DNA of 64,000 bases from Arthrobacter sp. S39 (lineage in GTDB: Bacteria; Actinomycetota; Actinomycetes; Actinomycetales; Micrococcaceae): positions 372,001 to 436,000 of the forward strand of contig NZ_SIHX01000003.1 in the NCBI RefSeq assembly GCF_004320525.1, in the 5' to 3' direction. Under the pieces are notes generated by a model. It had not been told where the DNA came from. It saw only the letters and a program-made list of their open reading frames with translations, and did not search any database. This document shows positions 44,381-52,398 of this stretch, piece after piece. How positions within the stretch are numbered: the first letter of the stretch is position 1; each line of letters starts with the position of its first letter. Position numbers and translations under genes: made by a program.

Positions 44381-44445
44381 CGCCCGACGCCGGCCCGCCC
44401 TTGAGTGAAAAGGTGCGTGCCGCCGTCGGGCATTGCTCTTTTTGC
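44381..44445. terminator. terminator between the CHRD gene and folD
   Basis: GCCCGAC.CCGG (44382-44393) pairs with CCG.GTCGGGC (44420-44431) with one mismatch, followed on the plus strand by TTGCTCTTTTT. It is positioned to end the plus-strand CHRD transcript and perhaps the opposing folD transcript. Confidence 0.65.
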
Positions 44446-44452
44446 CTTAGTG

Positions 44453-45346
44453 CTAGGCGATTCCAGCCTGGCGTTCCGCAGCTTCGACCACGTTGGTCAT
44501 CAGCAGCGCCACGGTCATGGGACCAACGCCGCCCGGGTTCGGCGAAATCCAGCCCGCCACCTCGGCAGCGGCCGGATCGATATCGCCGTGGACCTTGCTC
44601 TTGCCCGTCTCGGGGTCGTCTTCGCGGGTGACGCCGACGTCGAGCAGGGCCGCGCCGGGCTTTACGTCCGCAGCCTTGACGATGTGTTTGACACCCGCTG
44701 CGCCCACAATGACGTCCGCCTGCCGCAGCAGCTCCGAGAGGTTCTTCGTGCCGGTGTGCGTCAGGGTCACGGTGGCGTTCACGGCGCGCCGGGTGAGCAG
44801 CAGGCCGATCGAACGGCCGATCGTCACGCCACGGCCCACCACCACAACGTGCTTGCCCGCGAGGCTGTAGCCGTTGCGCTCCAGCAGCTCGATGACGCCG
44901 CGGGGCGTGCACGGCAGCGGCGAGGTGATCTCGCCGTTGACGTTGAGCACCAGCCGGCCAAGGTTGGTCGGGTGCAGGCCGTCGGCATCCTTGGCGGGGT
45001 CGATCCGCTCGAGGATGGCGTCGGTGTCCAGGTGCTTGGGCAGCGGCAGCTGCACAATATAACCGTGGCAGGCGGGGTCCGCATTGAGTTCGTCAATGAG
45101 GGCCTCAACCTGGGCCTGGGTGGCATCCCCAGGAAGCTCGCGCTGGATCGAGTTCATCCCGATCTCCACAGATTGCTTGTGCTTCATGGACACGTACAGC
45201 TGCGAGGCCGGGTCAGCGCCCACCAGCACCGTGGCAATGCCTGGAATGACGCCCTTGGCCTTGAGGGCCGCGACGCGCTCAGTCAGCTCGGTTTTGATGG
45301 CTGCAGCGGCGGCCCGGCCGTCAAGGATCTTCGCGGTCTGGGCCAT
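44453..45346 (-). CDS. folD: bifunctional methylenetetrahydrofolate dehydrogenase / cyclohydrolase
   Basis: Interconverts 5,10-methylene-THF and 10-formyl-THF using NADP+. About 297 aa with the catalytic-Lys motif [14 protein letters not shown] near 50-63, the signature [24 protein letters not shown], the cofactor loop [17 protein letters not shown] and the C-terminal [15 protein letters not shown]. The ATG at 46-type spacing (45346) lies 8 nt after the glyA stop; an in-frame GTG at 45361 overlaps it. Co-transcribed with glyA, supplying and consuming one-carbon units. Confidence 0.96.
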   Translation of the reverse strand: MAQTAKILDGRAAAAAIKTELTERVAALKAKGVIPGIATVLVGADPASQLYVSMKHKQSVEIGMNSIQRELPGDATQAQVEALIDELNADPACHGYIVQLPLPKHLDTDAILERIDPAKDADGLHPTNLGRLVLNVNGEITSPLPCTPRGVIELLERNGYSLAGKHVVVVGRGVTIGRSIGLLLTRRAVNATVTLTHTGTKNLSELLRQADVIVGAAGVKHIVKAADVKPGAALLDVGVTREDDPETGKSKVHGDIDPAAAEVAGWISPNPGGVGPMTVALLMTNVVEAAERQAGIA

Positions 45347-45354
45347 GGACGGGG

Positions 45355-46653
45355 TTACCACTGCTCGTGCTGCGGGTACAGCGGGAAGTCGGCGGCGAGC
45401 TTGTCCACGCGGGACTGCAGGGCCTCGACGTCGGTGGCGGAGCCCGCCTTCAGCGCGGTAGCGATGATCTCGGCAACCTCGGTGAACTCGGCAGCGCCGA
45501 AGCCGCGGGTGGCCAGGGCCGGGGTGCCGATGCGCAGGCCGGAGGTGACCATCGGCGGGCGGGGGTCGAACGGCACGGCATTGCGGTTCACGGTGATGCC
45601 CACGGAGTGCAGGAGGTCCTCCGCCTGCTGGCCGTCCAGCTGGGAGTTGCGCAGGTCAACGAGGACCAGGTGCACGTCGGTGCCGCCGGTGAGGACGGAG
45701 ACGCCGGCTTCGGCGACATCGGCCTGGTTGAGGCGGTCGGCGATGATCTTGGCGCCTTCGAGGACACGCTCCTGGCGTTCCTTGAATTCCTCGGTGCCGG
45801 CGATCTTGAACGCAACAGCCTTGGCCGCGATGACGTGCATGAGCGGGCCGCCCTGCTGGCCCGGGAAGACGTTGGAGTTGAGTTTCTTGGCCCACTCCTG
45901 CTTGGCCAGGATCACGCCGGAACGCGGGCCGGCGAGGGTCTTGTGCACGGTGGAGGTGACGACGTCGGAGTACGGCACCGGGCTCGGGTGCAGGCCTGCT
46001 GCCACCAGTCCGGCGAAGTGTGCCATGTCGGTCCAGAGCAGCGCGCCCACTTCATCGGCGATGGAGCGGAAGGCTGCGAAGTCCAGGTGGCGCGGGTAGG
46101 CGGACCAGCCGGCGATGATGACCTGGGGCTTCTCGGCGATGGCCTGCTCGCGCAGCTTGTCCATGTCGATCCGGAAGTTGTCTTCCTCGACCTGGTAGGC
46201 AGCCACGTTGTAGAGCTTGCCGGAGAAGTTGAGCTTCATGCCGTGCGTCAGGTGGCCGCCGTGGGCCAGGGACAGGCCCAGGATCTTGTCACCGGGGGTG
46301 ATCATGGCGGAAAGCGCAGCGGCGTTGGCCTGCGCACCGGAGTGCGGCTGGACGTTGGCGTACTCGGCGCTGAAAAGGGCCTTCACGCGGTCGATGGCCA
46401 GCTGCTCGGCGATGTCCACGTATTCGCAGCCGCCGTAGTAGCGGCGGCCCGGGTAGCCTTCGGCGTACTTGTTGGTCAGGACGGAGCCCTGGGCTTCCAT
46501 CACGGCGCGCGGAGCGAAGTTTTCGGAAGCGATCATTTCCAGGGTGCCGCGCTGGCGGCCAAGTTCCTGGTCGAGGACTGCTGCGATTTCGGGATCAAGC
46601 TCGGCCAGCGACTGGTTGCTGACTGCGGCTGTTGTGGTGGCGGTAGTAGTCAC
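45355..46653 (-). CDS. glyA: serine hydroxymethyltransferase
   Basis: PLP enzyme converting serine and THF to glycine and 5,10-methylene-THF. 432 aa; the PLP-lysine motif is [16 protein letters not shown] near 220-235, with N-terminal [19 protein letters not shown] and the [12 protein letters not shown] segment. GTG at 46653 with AGGAG 7 nt upstream. Diverges from purU across 277 bp. Confidence 0.97.
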   Translation of the reverse strand: MTTTATTTAAVSNQSLAELDPEIAAVLDQELGRQRGTLEMIASENFAPRAVMEAQGSVLTNKYAEGYPGRRYYGGCEYVDIAEQLAIDRVKALFSAEYANVQPHSGAQANAAALSAMITPGDKILGLSLAHGGHLTHGMKLNFSGKLYNVAAYQVEEDNFRIDMDKLREQAIAEKPQVIIAGWSAYPRHLDFAAFRSIADEVGALLWTDMAHFAGLVAAGLHPSPVPYSDVVTSTVHKTLAGPRSGVILAKQEWAKKLNSNVFPGQQGGPLMHVIAAKAVAFKIAGTEEFKERQERVLEGAKIIADRLNQADVAEAGVSVLTGGTDVHLVLVDLRNSQLDGQQAEDLLHSVGITVNRNAVPFDPRPPMVTSGLRIGTPALATRGFGAAEFTEVAEIIATALKAGSATDVEALQSRVDKLAADFPLYPQHEQW

Positions 46654-46930
46654 GAAAAACTCCTGGCTAGGGATACGGGCACTGCTAAAGGTCAGGCTAC
46701 CGGCTGGCGCACGCCCCCGCCCCTTGATGACAGGGCGCGAAAGTGCGCAGGATGGCGCTGCTCCCCCGTCAGGGTTTGCAGCACGTTGTCCGGCAAGACA
46801 TGACCCTCGGCCCAGGCGTACGATCCGTGGTCTTCGTGATTGCCGCTCCCTGGTGGTTAGCCACCCAACGCCAGTTGCGACGCCACAAGACTACCAAATA
46901 CGGGCGGCCCGCGCGGGTAGGCTGGTAGGC
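46654..46930. other. divergent glyA/purU intergenic region with structured segment
   Basis: 277 bp. On the glyA (minus) strand GTGCTGC (46779-46785) can pair with GCAGCGC (46756-46762) over 7 bp around a 16-nt loop that itself holds CCC/GGG complementarity, and further GC stems follow towards glyA. This could be a structured leader. I compared it by eye with ZTP, glycine, SAM-IV and SAH riboswitch cores and found no convincing match. The purU -10 lies at the other end. Confidence 0.35.
46918..46923 (+). promoter_or_regulatory. -10 box of a leaderless promoter (purU)
   Basis: TAGGCT, 7 nt before the purU GTG. No ribosome site lies between. Confidence 0.6.
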
Positions 46931-47791
46931 GTGAGTGATGAGCAGCTGAACCAAGCGTATGTAGTAACCCTGTCCTGCCCGGACCGCCCAGGAATCGTGC
47001 ACGCCGTGGCCGGCGCCCTGCTGGTGGCGGGATGCAATATTACGGACTCCCAGCAGTACGGCAGCCCTGCCACCGGGAACTTCTTTATGCGCGTTGAGGT
47101 CACGACGGCGGCCGCTAAGGCCGAGCTCAAGGCGGCACTGGAGCCGGTGGTCGAGGCTTTCGGAATGCAGTGGAGCCTCAACGCCGTGGGCCAGAAGGTC
47201 CGCACCCTGCTGATGGCCAGCACATCGGCGCACTGCCTGAACGACATCCTGTTCCAGCAACGCTCCGGCACCCTGCCCATCGAGATCCCCGCCATCGTCT
47301 CCAACCACCGGGACCTGGCCGGACTCGCCGAGTTCTACGGAATCCCGTTCCACTACATTCCGGTCACGCCCGACACCAAAGCCCAGGCCGAGGACAAGCT
47401 GCGGGCCATTATGGCCGAGCACGACATCGAGCTGACGGTCCTGGCCCGCTACATGCAGATCATTTCGGATGGCCTTTGCGCTGAGCTGACCGGCAAGGCC
47501 ATCAACATCCACCACTCCTTCCTGCCGTCCTTCAAAGGCGCCCGGCCTTACCACCAGGCCCACGCCCGCGGCGTCAAGCTGATCGGCGCCACCGCCCACT
47601 ACGTCACGGCCGCACTGGACGAGGGACCGATCATCGAGCAGGAAGTGATCCGGGTTGACCACGCGCGCACGCCGGAGCAGTTTGTGCAGATGGGCCGGGA
47701 CGTGGAGGGCCGCACGTTGGCGCAGGCGGTCCAGTGGCATGCCGAGCACCGCGTGCTGCTGGACGGCAACCGGACCGTCGTCTTCAACTGA
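46931..47791 (+). CDS. purU: formyltetrahydrofolate deformylase
   Basis: Hydrolyses 10-formyl-THF to formate and THF, balancing the one-carbon pool that the divergent glyA-folD operon feeds. 286 aa: an N-terminal ACT domain (CPDRPGIVHAVAGALLVAGC near 15-34) and a C-terminal formyltransferase domain with NIHHSFLPSFKGARPYHQA and the catalytic ATAHYVTAALDEGPII. The GTG at 46931 is chosen because it begins just before the ACT domain and TAGGCT lies 7 nt upstream. The open frame extends much further 5' into non-homologous sequence. Confidence 0.95.
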   Translation: MSDEQLNQAYVVTLSCPDRPGIVHAVAGALLVAGCNITDSQQYGSPATGNFFMRVEVTTAAAKAELKAALEPVVEAFGMQWSLNAVGQKVRTLLMASTSAHCLNDILFQQRSGTLPIEIPAIVSNHRDLAGLAEFYGIPFHYIPVTPDTKAQAEDKLRAIMAEHDIELTVLARYMQIISDGLCAELTGKAINIHHSFLPSFKGARPYHQAHARGVKLIGATAHYVTAALDEGPIIEQEVIRVDHARTPEQFVQMGRDVEGRTLAQAVQWHAEHRVLLDGNRTVVFN

Positions 47792-47820
47792 CAGACATTA
47801 ACTGACGGGCTTCAACTGAC
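47783..47820 (+). repeat. three short repeats at the purU stop
   Basis: TTCAACTGAC (47783-47792), TTAACTGAC (47798-47806) and TTCAACTGAC (47811-47820) recur at about 14-nt spacing. The first contains the purU TGA, so the repeats look like duplications of the gene's last codons. Confidence 0.6.
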
Positions 47821-47834
47821 GGACGGGGACCAGC

Positions 47835-48518
47835 ATGGACGCAGCATCCGGGGTTGGGATGGAGGAAGCCGGCAGCGAGCAGCACCTCGCCGAGTTCTAC
47901 AACCGCCGTGCCGCGTCCGGCTGGGATCATCCTCTGTCGCCGCGGCGGATGGAAGAACGCGAACGGTTCATCAGCCTGCTGAAGTCCGAAGGCCGCCACG
48001 ACGTCCTGGAGATCGGCTCCGGGCCCGGCCAGGATGGCCTGAAGTTTGTCCAGGCCGGCATCCATTACACCGGTGTTGACCTCTCCGAGGAGCACGTCCG
48101 GCAGGCCCGGGCCAAAGGCCTGGCTGTCTCGGTCGCGAGCGCCCGGAGGCTGCCTTTCGCCGATCGCGCGTTTCCGGCGGTGTGGTCGATGAGCACGCTG
48201 CTGCACATCCCCGCCGCTGATATCGACGGCGTCCTGCGCGAACTGGTGCGCGTTGCGGCACCCAACGCACCCATCGCCGTCGGCCTCTGGTCCGGTGAGG
48301 ACGAAGAGGTGCTGAACCCGGAGGACGACCTTGAACCACGGCGGTTCTTCAGCCGGCGCAGCGACGAAACAGTGCGGCGGGTTTTCGGACGGCACGGAGT
48401 GATCGAGGATTTTCTCACCTGGCCTGAAGGCACCGGCGAGGAATCCGGTCCGGGCGCCGGCAACTGGACGCAGCATTACCAGTTCCTGATCCTCCGCACC
48501 CCCGCCTCCCCCAACTAG
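47835..48518 (+). CDS. class I SAM-dependent methyltransferase
   Basis: 227 aa. Rossmann-fold methyltransferase with motif I VLEIGSGPGQDGLKF near 57-71, the acidic ribose-binding VDLSEEHV and motif II-IV region FPAVWSMSTLLHIP. Substrate unknown. The ATG at 47835 has a GGACGGGGA-type site upstream. It lies 43 nt after purU and could be part of its transcript. Confidence 0.85.
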   Translation: MDAASGVGMEEAGSEQHLAEFYNRRAASGWDHPLSPRRMEERERFISLLKSEGRHDVLEIGSGPGQDGLKFVQAGIHYTGVDLSEEHVRQARAKGLAVSVASARRLPFADRAFPAVWSMSTLLHIPAADIDGVLRELVRVAAPNAPIAVGLWSGEDEEVLNPEDDLEPRRFFSRRSDETVRRVFGRHGVIEDFLTWPEGTGEESGPGAGNWTQHYQFLILRTPASPN

Positions 48519-48535
48519 GTAGTTGGGGTGGGCGG
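48502..48535 (+). terminator. hairpin at the methyltransferase stop
   Basis: CCGCCTCCCCCAACT (48502-48516) pairs with AGTTGGGGTGGGCGG (48521-48535) apart from two internal mismatches. It overlaps the TAG stop and has no T-run, so terminator strength is uncertain. The next gene's -10 follows at once. Confidence 0.5.
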
Positions 48536-48541
48536 ATGTCC

Positions 48542-48547
48542 TAGGCT
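48542..48547 (+). promoter_or_regulatory. -10 box of a leaderless promoter (gamma-CA gene)
   Basis: TAGGCT, 6 nt before the ATG at 48554, with no Shine-Dalgarno sequence. Confidence 0.6.
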
Positions 48548-48553
48548 TGGCCC

Positions 48554-49072
48554 ATGGCTCCTCTTTACGATTTCGCCGGCGCATCCCCGGCTGTCCATGG
48601 CTCCGCGTTCGTCGCCCCCACCGCATCGATCATCGGCAACGCCACCCTCGCCGAAGACTCCAGCGCGTTCTACGGTGTCTCCGTCCGGGCTGATACCGCG
48701 GCGATCACCGTGGGTTCCGGCAGCAACCTGCAGGACAACGTGGTGCTGCACGCGGACCCGGGCTTCCCCTGCAGCGTCGGGGCGGGCGTCAGCGTGGGGC
48801 ACGCCGCCGTCGTCCATGGCTGCACCGTGGAGGACGACTGCCTGATCGGAATGGGCGCCACTGTACTTAACGGCGCGGTGATCGGCACCGGCTCGCTCGT
48901 GGCGGCCGGGGCCGTTGTCCTGGAGGGCACGGTGGTGCCGCCCCGGTCACTCGTCGCCGGGGTTCCCGCCAAGGTACGGCGGGAACTGACCGACGAGGAG
49001 TTCGACGGCGTGAAGGCCAACGCCGCCCGCTACGTCGAACTGGCCCGGGCGCACCGGGAACTGCACGCTTAG
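48554..49072 (+). CDS. gamma-carbonic-anhydrase-like hexapeptide-repeat protein
   Basis: 172 aa left-handed beta-helix protein of the gamma-CA/YrdA group. Zinc-ligand histidines are placed as in the family: LQDNVVLHAD near 60-69 and VSVGHAAVVHGC near 80-91. About six hexapeptide turns (VIGTGSLVAAGAVV type) precede a C-terminal helix. Proteins of this group are carbonic anhydrases or acyltransferase-like; activity is not certain from sequence. The stop overlaps the convergent davB-like stop by 4 nt. Confidence 0.88.
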   Translation: MAPLYDFAGASPAVHGSAFVAPTASIIGNATLAEDSSAFYGVSVRADTAAITVGSGSNLQDNVVLHADPGFPCSVGAGVSVGHAAVVHGCTVEDDCLIGMGATVLNGAVIGTGSLVAAGAVVLEGTVVPPRSLVAGVPAKVRRELTDEEFDGVKANAARYVELARAHRELHA

Positions 49073-50763
49073 TCCAGCGGGATCGGGCCGATCGAGTCCA
49101 GCAGTTCACCGGGCCCGGGGTTGTCCGGCGCGGACGAACCGCCCAGGTGGTTCACCACGCCCCACACGGCATTCAGGCCCGTAGTCACGGCTCCTTCGGC
49201 CCAGCCCGCGGTGAAGGATACGTCGTCCCCAGCCAGGAAGATCCCGCGCTGGGATTCGGGCAGCTTGTCCTGCTTGAAGTGGGTGAACAGCCTCTGCTGG
49301 TACCGGTAGTGGCCCGGCAGGTTCGCCTTGAACGCACCCATGAAGTTCGGATCAGCTTCCCAGGAGACAGTGATGGGCTGGCCCACGATGTGGCTGGCGA
49401 TATCCACGCCCGGGTAGATCTGCTCCAGCGAGTGCAGCATCAGCTCAACTCGCTCGTCGGCGTCCAGCGCCAGCCATTTGAGCGCGTCGTCGTTCCAGGT
49501 ATAGGACAGCAGGATTACGGCAGGCTTGTCCGGGCCGTCATCCAGCAGGTACGTGGCCCTGTTCAGCCGGTCCGTCAGCGTCATGGACAGCACCTCGCGG
49601 CCGGTGTCCGGATCGGTGTCCTTCCAGAACGGACGGTCCACCATCACAAACGTCTTGGACGACTGCATGTAGTGCGAACGCTCGATCGCGGTCCACAGCT
49701 CGGCCGGGAACAGTGCCTCCTCGGTGTGGATACGCGTGGACAGCAGCCACGACTGGCAGGTGGTCACCACCGCGGGGTAACTGGCCTCCCGGCCCCAGCG
49801 CTCCCGGATCCGGAGGCCGCCGTCGGCATCGCGGCTGATCCTGCCCACGGCACCGCGGGGCGAGCCGGAGTGGAGGGACGCCAGGGACGTTCCGTCCGGC
49901 CAGTGCGCCATGCCCGACGGCGTGTGCTGCCACAGTGCCTCGGGCAGCCTTTGCGCTCCGCCGCTGATGAGCCGGTGCTGGTCGTCAGCGTCCGTGTAGA
50001 CCACGCGGAGGATTTCCAGGATGGAGTTGGGGAAGTCGGTGTCCCAGCCGCCGGTGCCGAAGCCCACCTGGCCAAAAGCCTCACGGTGCGCAAAGCCGGC
50101 TGCCTTGAATGACTCGCTGCCGGCGATGAAGCCGTAGAAGGTCTGCTCGTCCATAAGCGGCAGCAGTTCGTTCCAGAGGTCCTTGATCCGGCCGGTGTCG
50201 CGGGCCCGGATGGCTTCCTGCATTTCGGCGAACTTCGCGCCGTCATTCACCGCGGCCTTCCAGGCGTCGGCCACCTCGCGGAAGAACGGCGGCAGGTCCT
50301 CGGCGGTCTCGGCGTAGTGCTTCTGGCCAGCCAGTTCGATCACGGTGCTAGAGGTGACGGGCGCCAGCGGGTTGGGGAAATCCTGGGTGTCCAGCCCCAG
50401 CAGGTCCACGTAGTGGTAGAAAGCCCGGCCGGACACGGGGAACCGCATCCCGCCCAGGTCAGCCACCACGCCGGGGGCGGACGGGAAGCTGGCCGTGCGC
50501 AGACGGCCGCCGATCTGGTCGGCCTCGTAGACCACGGGGCGCAGGCCCAGCTTCATCAGTTCGTAGGCCGTGACCAGGCCCGAAAGGCCTGCGCCGACGA
50601 CGGCCACTTCGGTGCCGTAGAGCTCCGGCGGAACCGAGCCGAGCCCTGCCGGATGGGCGAGGTAGTGGTCGTAGCTGAACGGAAAATCGGGGTTCAGCAT
50701 GGTGATGGGTCCGGCCTGCGTGCTGGACGGGTCGGAAGCCGGGAGTTCGGTAGCGACGGTCAT
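49069..50763 (-). CDS. davB: lysine 2-monooxygenase-like flavin amine monooxygenase (DavB-like)
   Basis: 564-aa FAD enzyme of the amino-acid monooxygenase group (tryptophan, lysine, arginine 2-monooxygenases), which oxidatively decarboxylate an amino acid to the amide one carbon shorter. From memory the match to Pseudomonas DavB (about 560 aa) is close and colinear: NPDFPFSYDHYLAHPAGLGS near 24-43, FAD fold VAVVGAGLSGLVTAYELMKL, GGMRFPVSGRAFYHYVD, GQVGFGTGGWDTDFPNS, MQSSKTFVMVDRPFWKD and the C-terminal DNPGPGELLDSIGPI. Lysine would give 5-aminovaleramide. ATG at 50763 overlaps the permease stop (ATGA). A matching amidase gene (54018-54812) is nearby. Other amino acids are possible substrates. 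Confidence 0.85.
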   Translation of the reverse strand: MTVATELPASDPSSTQAGPITMLNPDFPFSYDHYLAHPAGLGSVPPELYGTEVAVVGAGLSGLVTAYELMKLGLRPVVYEADQIGGRLRTASFPSAPGVVADLGGMRFPVSGRAFYHYVDLLGLDTQDFPNPLAPVTSSTVIELAGQKHYAETAEDLPPFFREVADAWKAAVNDGAKFAEMQEAIRARDTGRIKDLWNELLPLMDEQTFYGFIAGSESFKAAGFAHREAFGQVGFGTGGWDTDFPNSILEILRVVYTDADDQHRLISGGAQRLPEALWQHTPSGMAHWPDGTSLASLHSGSPRGAVGRISRDADGGLRIRERWGREASYPAVVTTCQSWLLSTRIHTEEALFPAELWTAIERSHYMQSSKTFVMVDRPFWKDTDPDTGREVLSMTLTDRLNRATYLLDDGPDKPAVILLSYTWNDDALKWLALDADERVELMLHSLEQIYPGVDIASHIVGQPITVSWEADPNFMGAFKANLPGHYRYQQRLFTHFKQDKLPESQRGIFLAGDDVSFTAGWAEGAVTTGLNAVWGVVNHLGGSSAPDNPGPGELLDSIGPIPLD

Positions 50764-52298
50764 GAAAGCTCTGCCTTCGTTGGTTCGGGGGTGGACTGCG
50801 TTGAAGTTTCCGGCCTGCTCAGCTCACGGTATTCCTCGTGGCTGAGTGCCGCCACCCTGGAGTTCCGGCGGCCGTAGCCGAAGTAGGCCGCCAGGCCCAC
50901 CAGCATCCAGATTCCGAAGGTCACCCAGGTGTCGGCGCCCAGGTTGGCCATGAGGTACGCGCACATCAGGGCGCCGAGGACCGGGGTCAGCGGGAACAGG
51001 GGCACGCGGAAGGTGCGCTCCAGCTCGGGCCGGGTGCGGCGCAGGTAGATCACGGCCACGTTGACCAGCGCGAAGGCGAACAGCGTGCCAATGCTGGTGG
51101 CGTCGGCGAGGGCACCGAGCGGGACCAGCCCTGCGGTGAGGGCGACGGCGGTGCCCACCAGGAGCGTGCCGGCCGCGGGCGTGCCGGTCCGGCGGGAGAC
51201 GCGGCCGAAGACCTTCGGGATGAGTCCATCACGGGACATGGACAGCAGGATGCGGGTCTGGCCGTAGAGGACGGTGAGCACGATGCTGGCGATGGCCAGG
51301 ACGGCGCCGACGGCGAAGACGAGGGCGATCCAGGGCTGGCCTGTGGTTTCCTCCAGGATCTTCACCAGGGCCGCTTCGGTGCCGTCGAACCAGCCCCACG
51401 GGCGGGCGCCGATGGCTGCGACGGCCACCAGGACGTAGATGGTGGTGACGATGACCATGGAGAGCATGATGGCGCGGGGAAGGTCGCGCTTGGGGTTGCG
51501 GGCTTCCTCGCCGGCGGTGGAGGCGGCGTCGAAGCCGATGTAGGAGAAGAACACGCGGGACGCGGCGGCGGAAACTCCGGCGGCGCCCATGGGCAGGAGC
51601 GGCTCAAAGTTGCCGGCGTTGAACGCGGTGAAGGCCACGGCGCAGAAGAAGAGGAGGATGCCCACCTTGACCACAACGATGGACGTGTTGATCCAGGCGC
51701 TTTCCTTGGCCCCGCGGACCAGCAGGACGGTCGCCAACACCACGATGACCATGGCCGGGATGTTGACCACGCCGCCGTCGCCCGGCGGCTGGGAGATGGC
51801 GTCGGGCAGGACCTGCCCGAACACAGCGAGGGCCCCGTTCACGTACTGCCCTGCCCCCACGGCTACGGCCGCGACCGAGACGGCATACTCGAGGACTAGG
51901 CACCAGCCGCAGATCCAGGCCATGCCTTCGCCCATCGTGGCGTAGGTGTAGGAATAGCTGGAACCGGAAACGGGGACCATGCCCGCCATTTCCGCATAGG
52001 ACACGGCTGAAAGCAGCGCGGCGAAGCCGGCGATGGCGAACGAGATCCAGATCGCGGGCCCGGCCAGCGGAACGGATTCGCCCAGGATCACCAGGATGCC
52101 GGTCCCCAGGGTGGCGCCGACGCTGATCATGGTCAGCTGCAGGACCCCGAAGCTGCGGACGAGTTTCGGTCCGCCCTGGCCGTCTTCCGCTTCGCTGACC
52201 ATCTGTCCGATCGGTTTCCGGCGCAGCAGTTGCGCGCCCAGCCCGGGACGGCCGGCCGCACGGCCCGTGGCCGGTCCGGAGAGTGTTGGCACAGTCAT
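50760..52298 (-). CDS. APC-superfamily cationic amino-acid permease
   Basis: 512-aa transporter with about 12 transmembrane helices. The APC substrate/Na+ site motif ISVGATLGTGILVI lies near 53-66, and the CAT/YfnA-like FFSYIGFDAASTAGEEARNP near 238-257, a signature of cationic amino-acid transporters. Its translational coupling to the DavB-like monooxygenase (4-nt overlap) points to lysine uptake for that enzyme. The ATG at 52298 begins about 30 residues before the first helix. Divergent from the pucR-type regulator over about 100 bp. Confidence 0.9.
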   Translation of the reverse strand: MTVPTLSGPATGRAAGRPGLGAQLLRRKPIGQMVSEAEDGQGGPKLVRSFGVLQLTMISVGATLGTGILVILGESVPLAGPAIWISFAIAGFAALLSAVSYAEMAGMVPVSGSSYSYTYATMGEGMAWICGWCLVLEYAVSVAAVAVGAGQYVNGALAVFGQVLPDAISQPPGDGGVVNIPAMVIVVLATVLLVRGAKESAWINTSIVVVKVGILLFFCAVAFTAFNAGNFEPLLPMGAAGVSAAASRVFFSYIGFDAASTAGEEARNPKRDLPRAIMLSMVIVTTIYVLVAVAAIGARPWGWFDGTEAALVKILEETTGQPWIALVFAVGAVLAIASIVLTVLYGQTRILLSMSRDGLIPKVFGRVSRRTGTPAAGTLLVGTAVALTAGLVPLGALADATSIGTLFAFALVNVAVIYLRRTRPELERTFRVPLFPLTPVLGALMCAYLMANLGADTWVTFGIWMLVGLAAYFGYGRRNSRVAALSHEEYRELSRPETSTQSTPEPTKAELS

Positions 52299-52384
52299 CG
52301 TTGACGTCCGTTCGTGAGTAGTTGTCGGTTTCCCCCACCCAGCGTAGGCGTGTGAGCGGCATCTCAGTGGGGTGCAAAGTGACC

Positions 52385-52390
52385 TATAGT
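52385..52390 (+). promoter_or_regulatory. -10 box upstream of the PucR-family gene
   Basis: TATAGT, 8 nt before the ATG at 52399, so the transcript should be leaderless or nearly so. It lies in the 100-bp divergent region shared with the permease-davB operon, where the regulator probably binds. Confidence 0.55.
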
Positions 52391-52398
52391 CTTCAGTC

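Noticed and set aside
46681..46830. ZTP, glycine or SAH riboswitch upstream of glyA
   Set aside because: CGCCTGGGC (like the 3' ZTP core) occurs on the glyA strand, but it lies upstream of the remaining stems instead of downstream, and the partner core is missing. No paired glycine-aptamer or SAH signature could be aligned.
49069..50763. Plain monoamine oxidase or tryptophan 2-monooxygenase (IaaM) for auxin synthesis
   Set aside because: Length, the N-terminal HPAGLGS segment and the C-terminal DNPGPG segment fit DavB better from memory, and the adjacent cationic permease and nitrilase-type amidase fit lysine use. IaaM usually pairs with an amidase-signature (IaaH) enzyme, which is absent. 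Kept as an alternative needing phylogeny.
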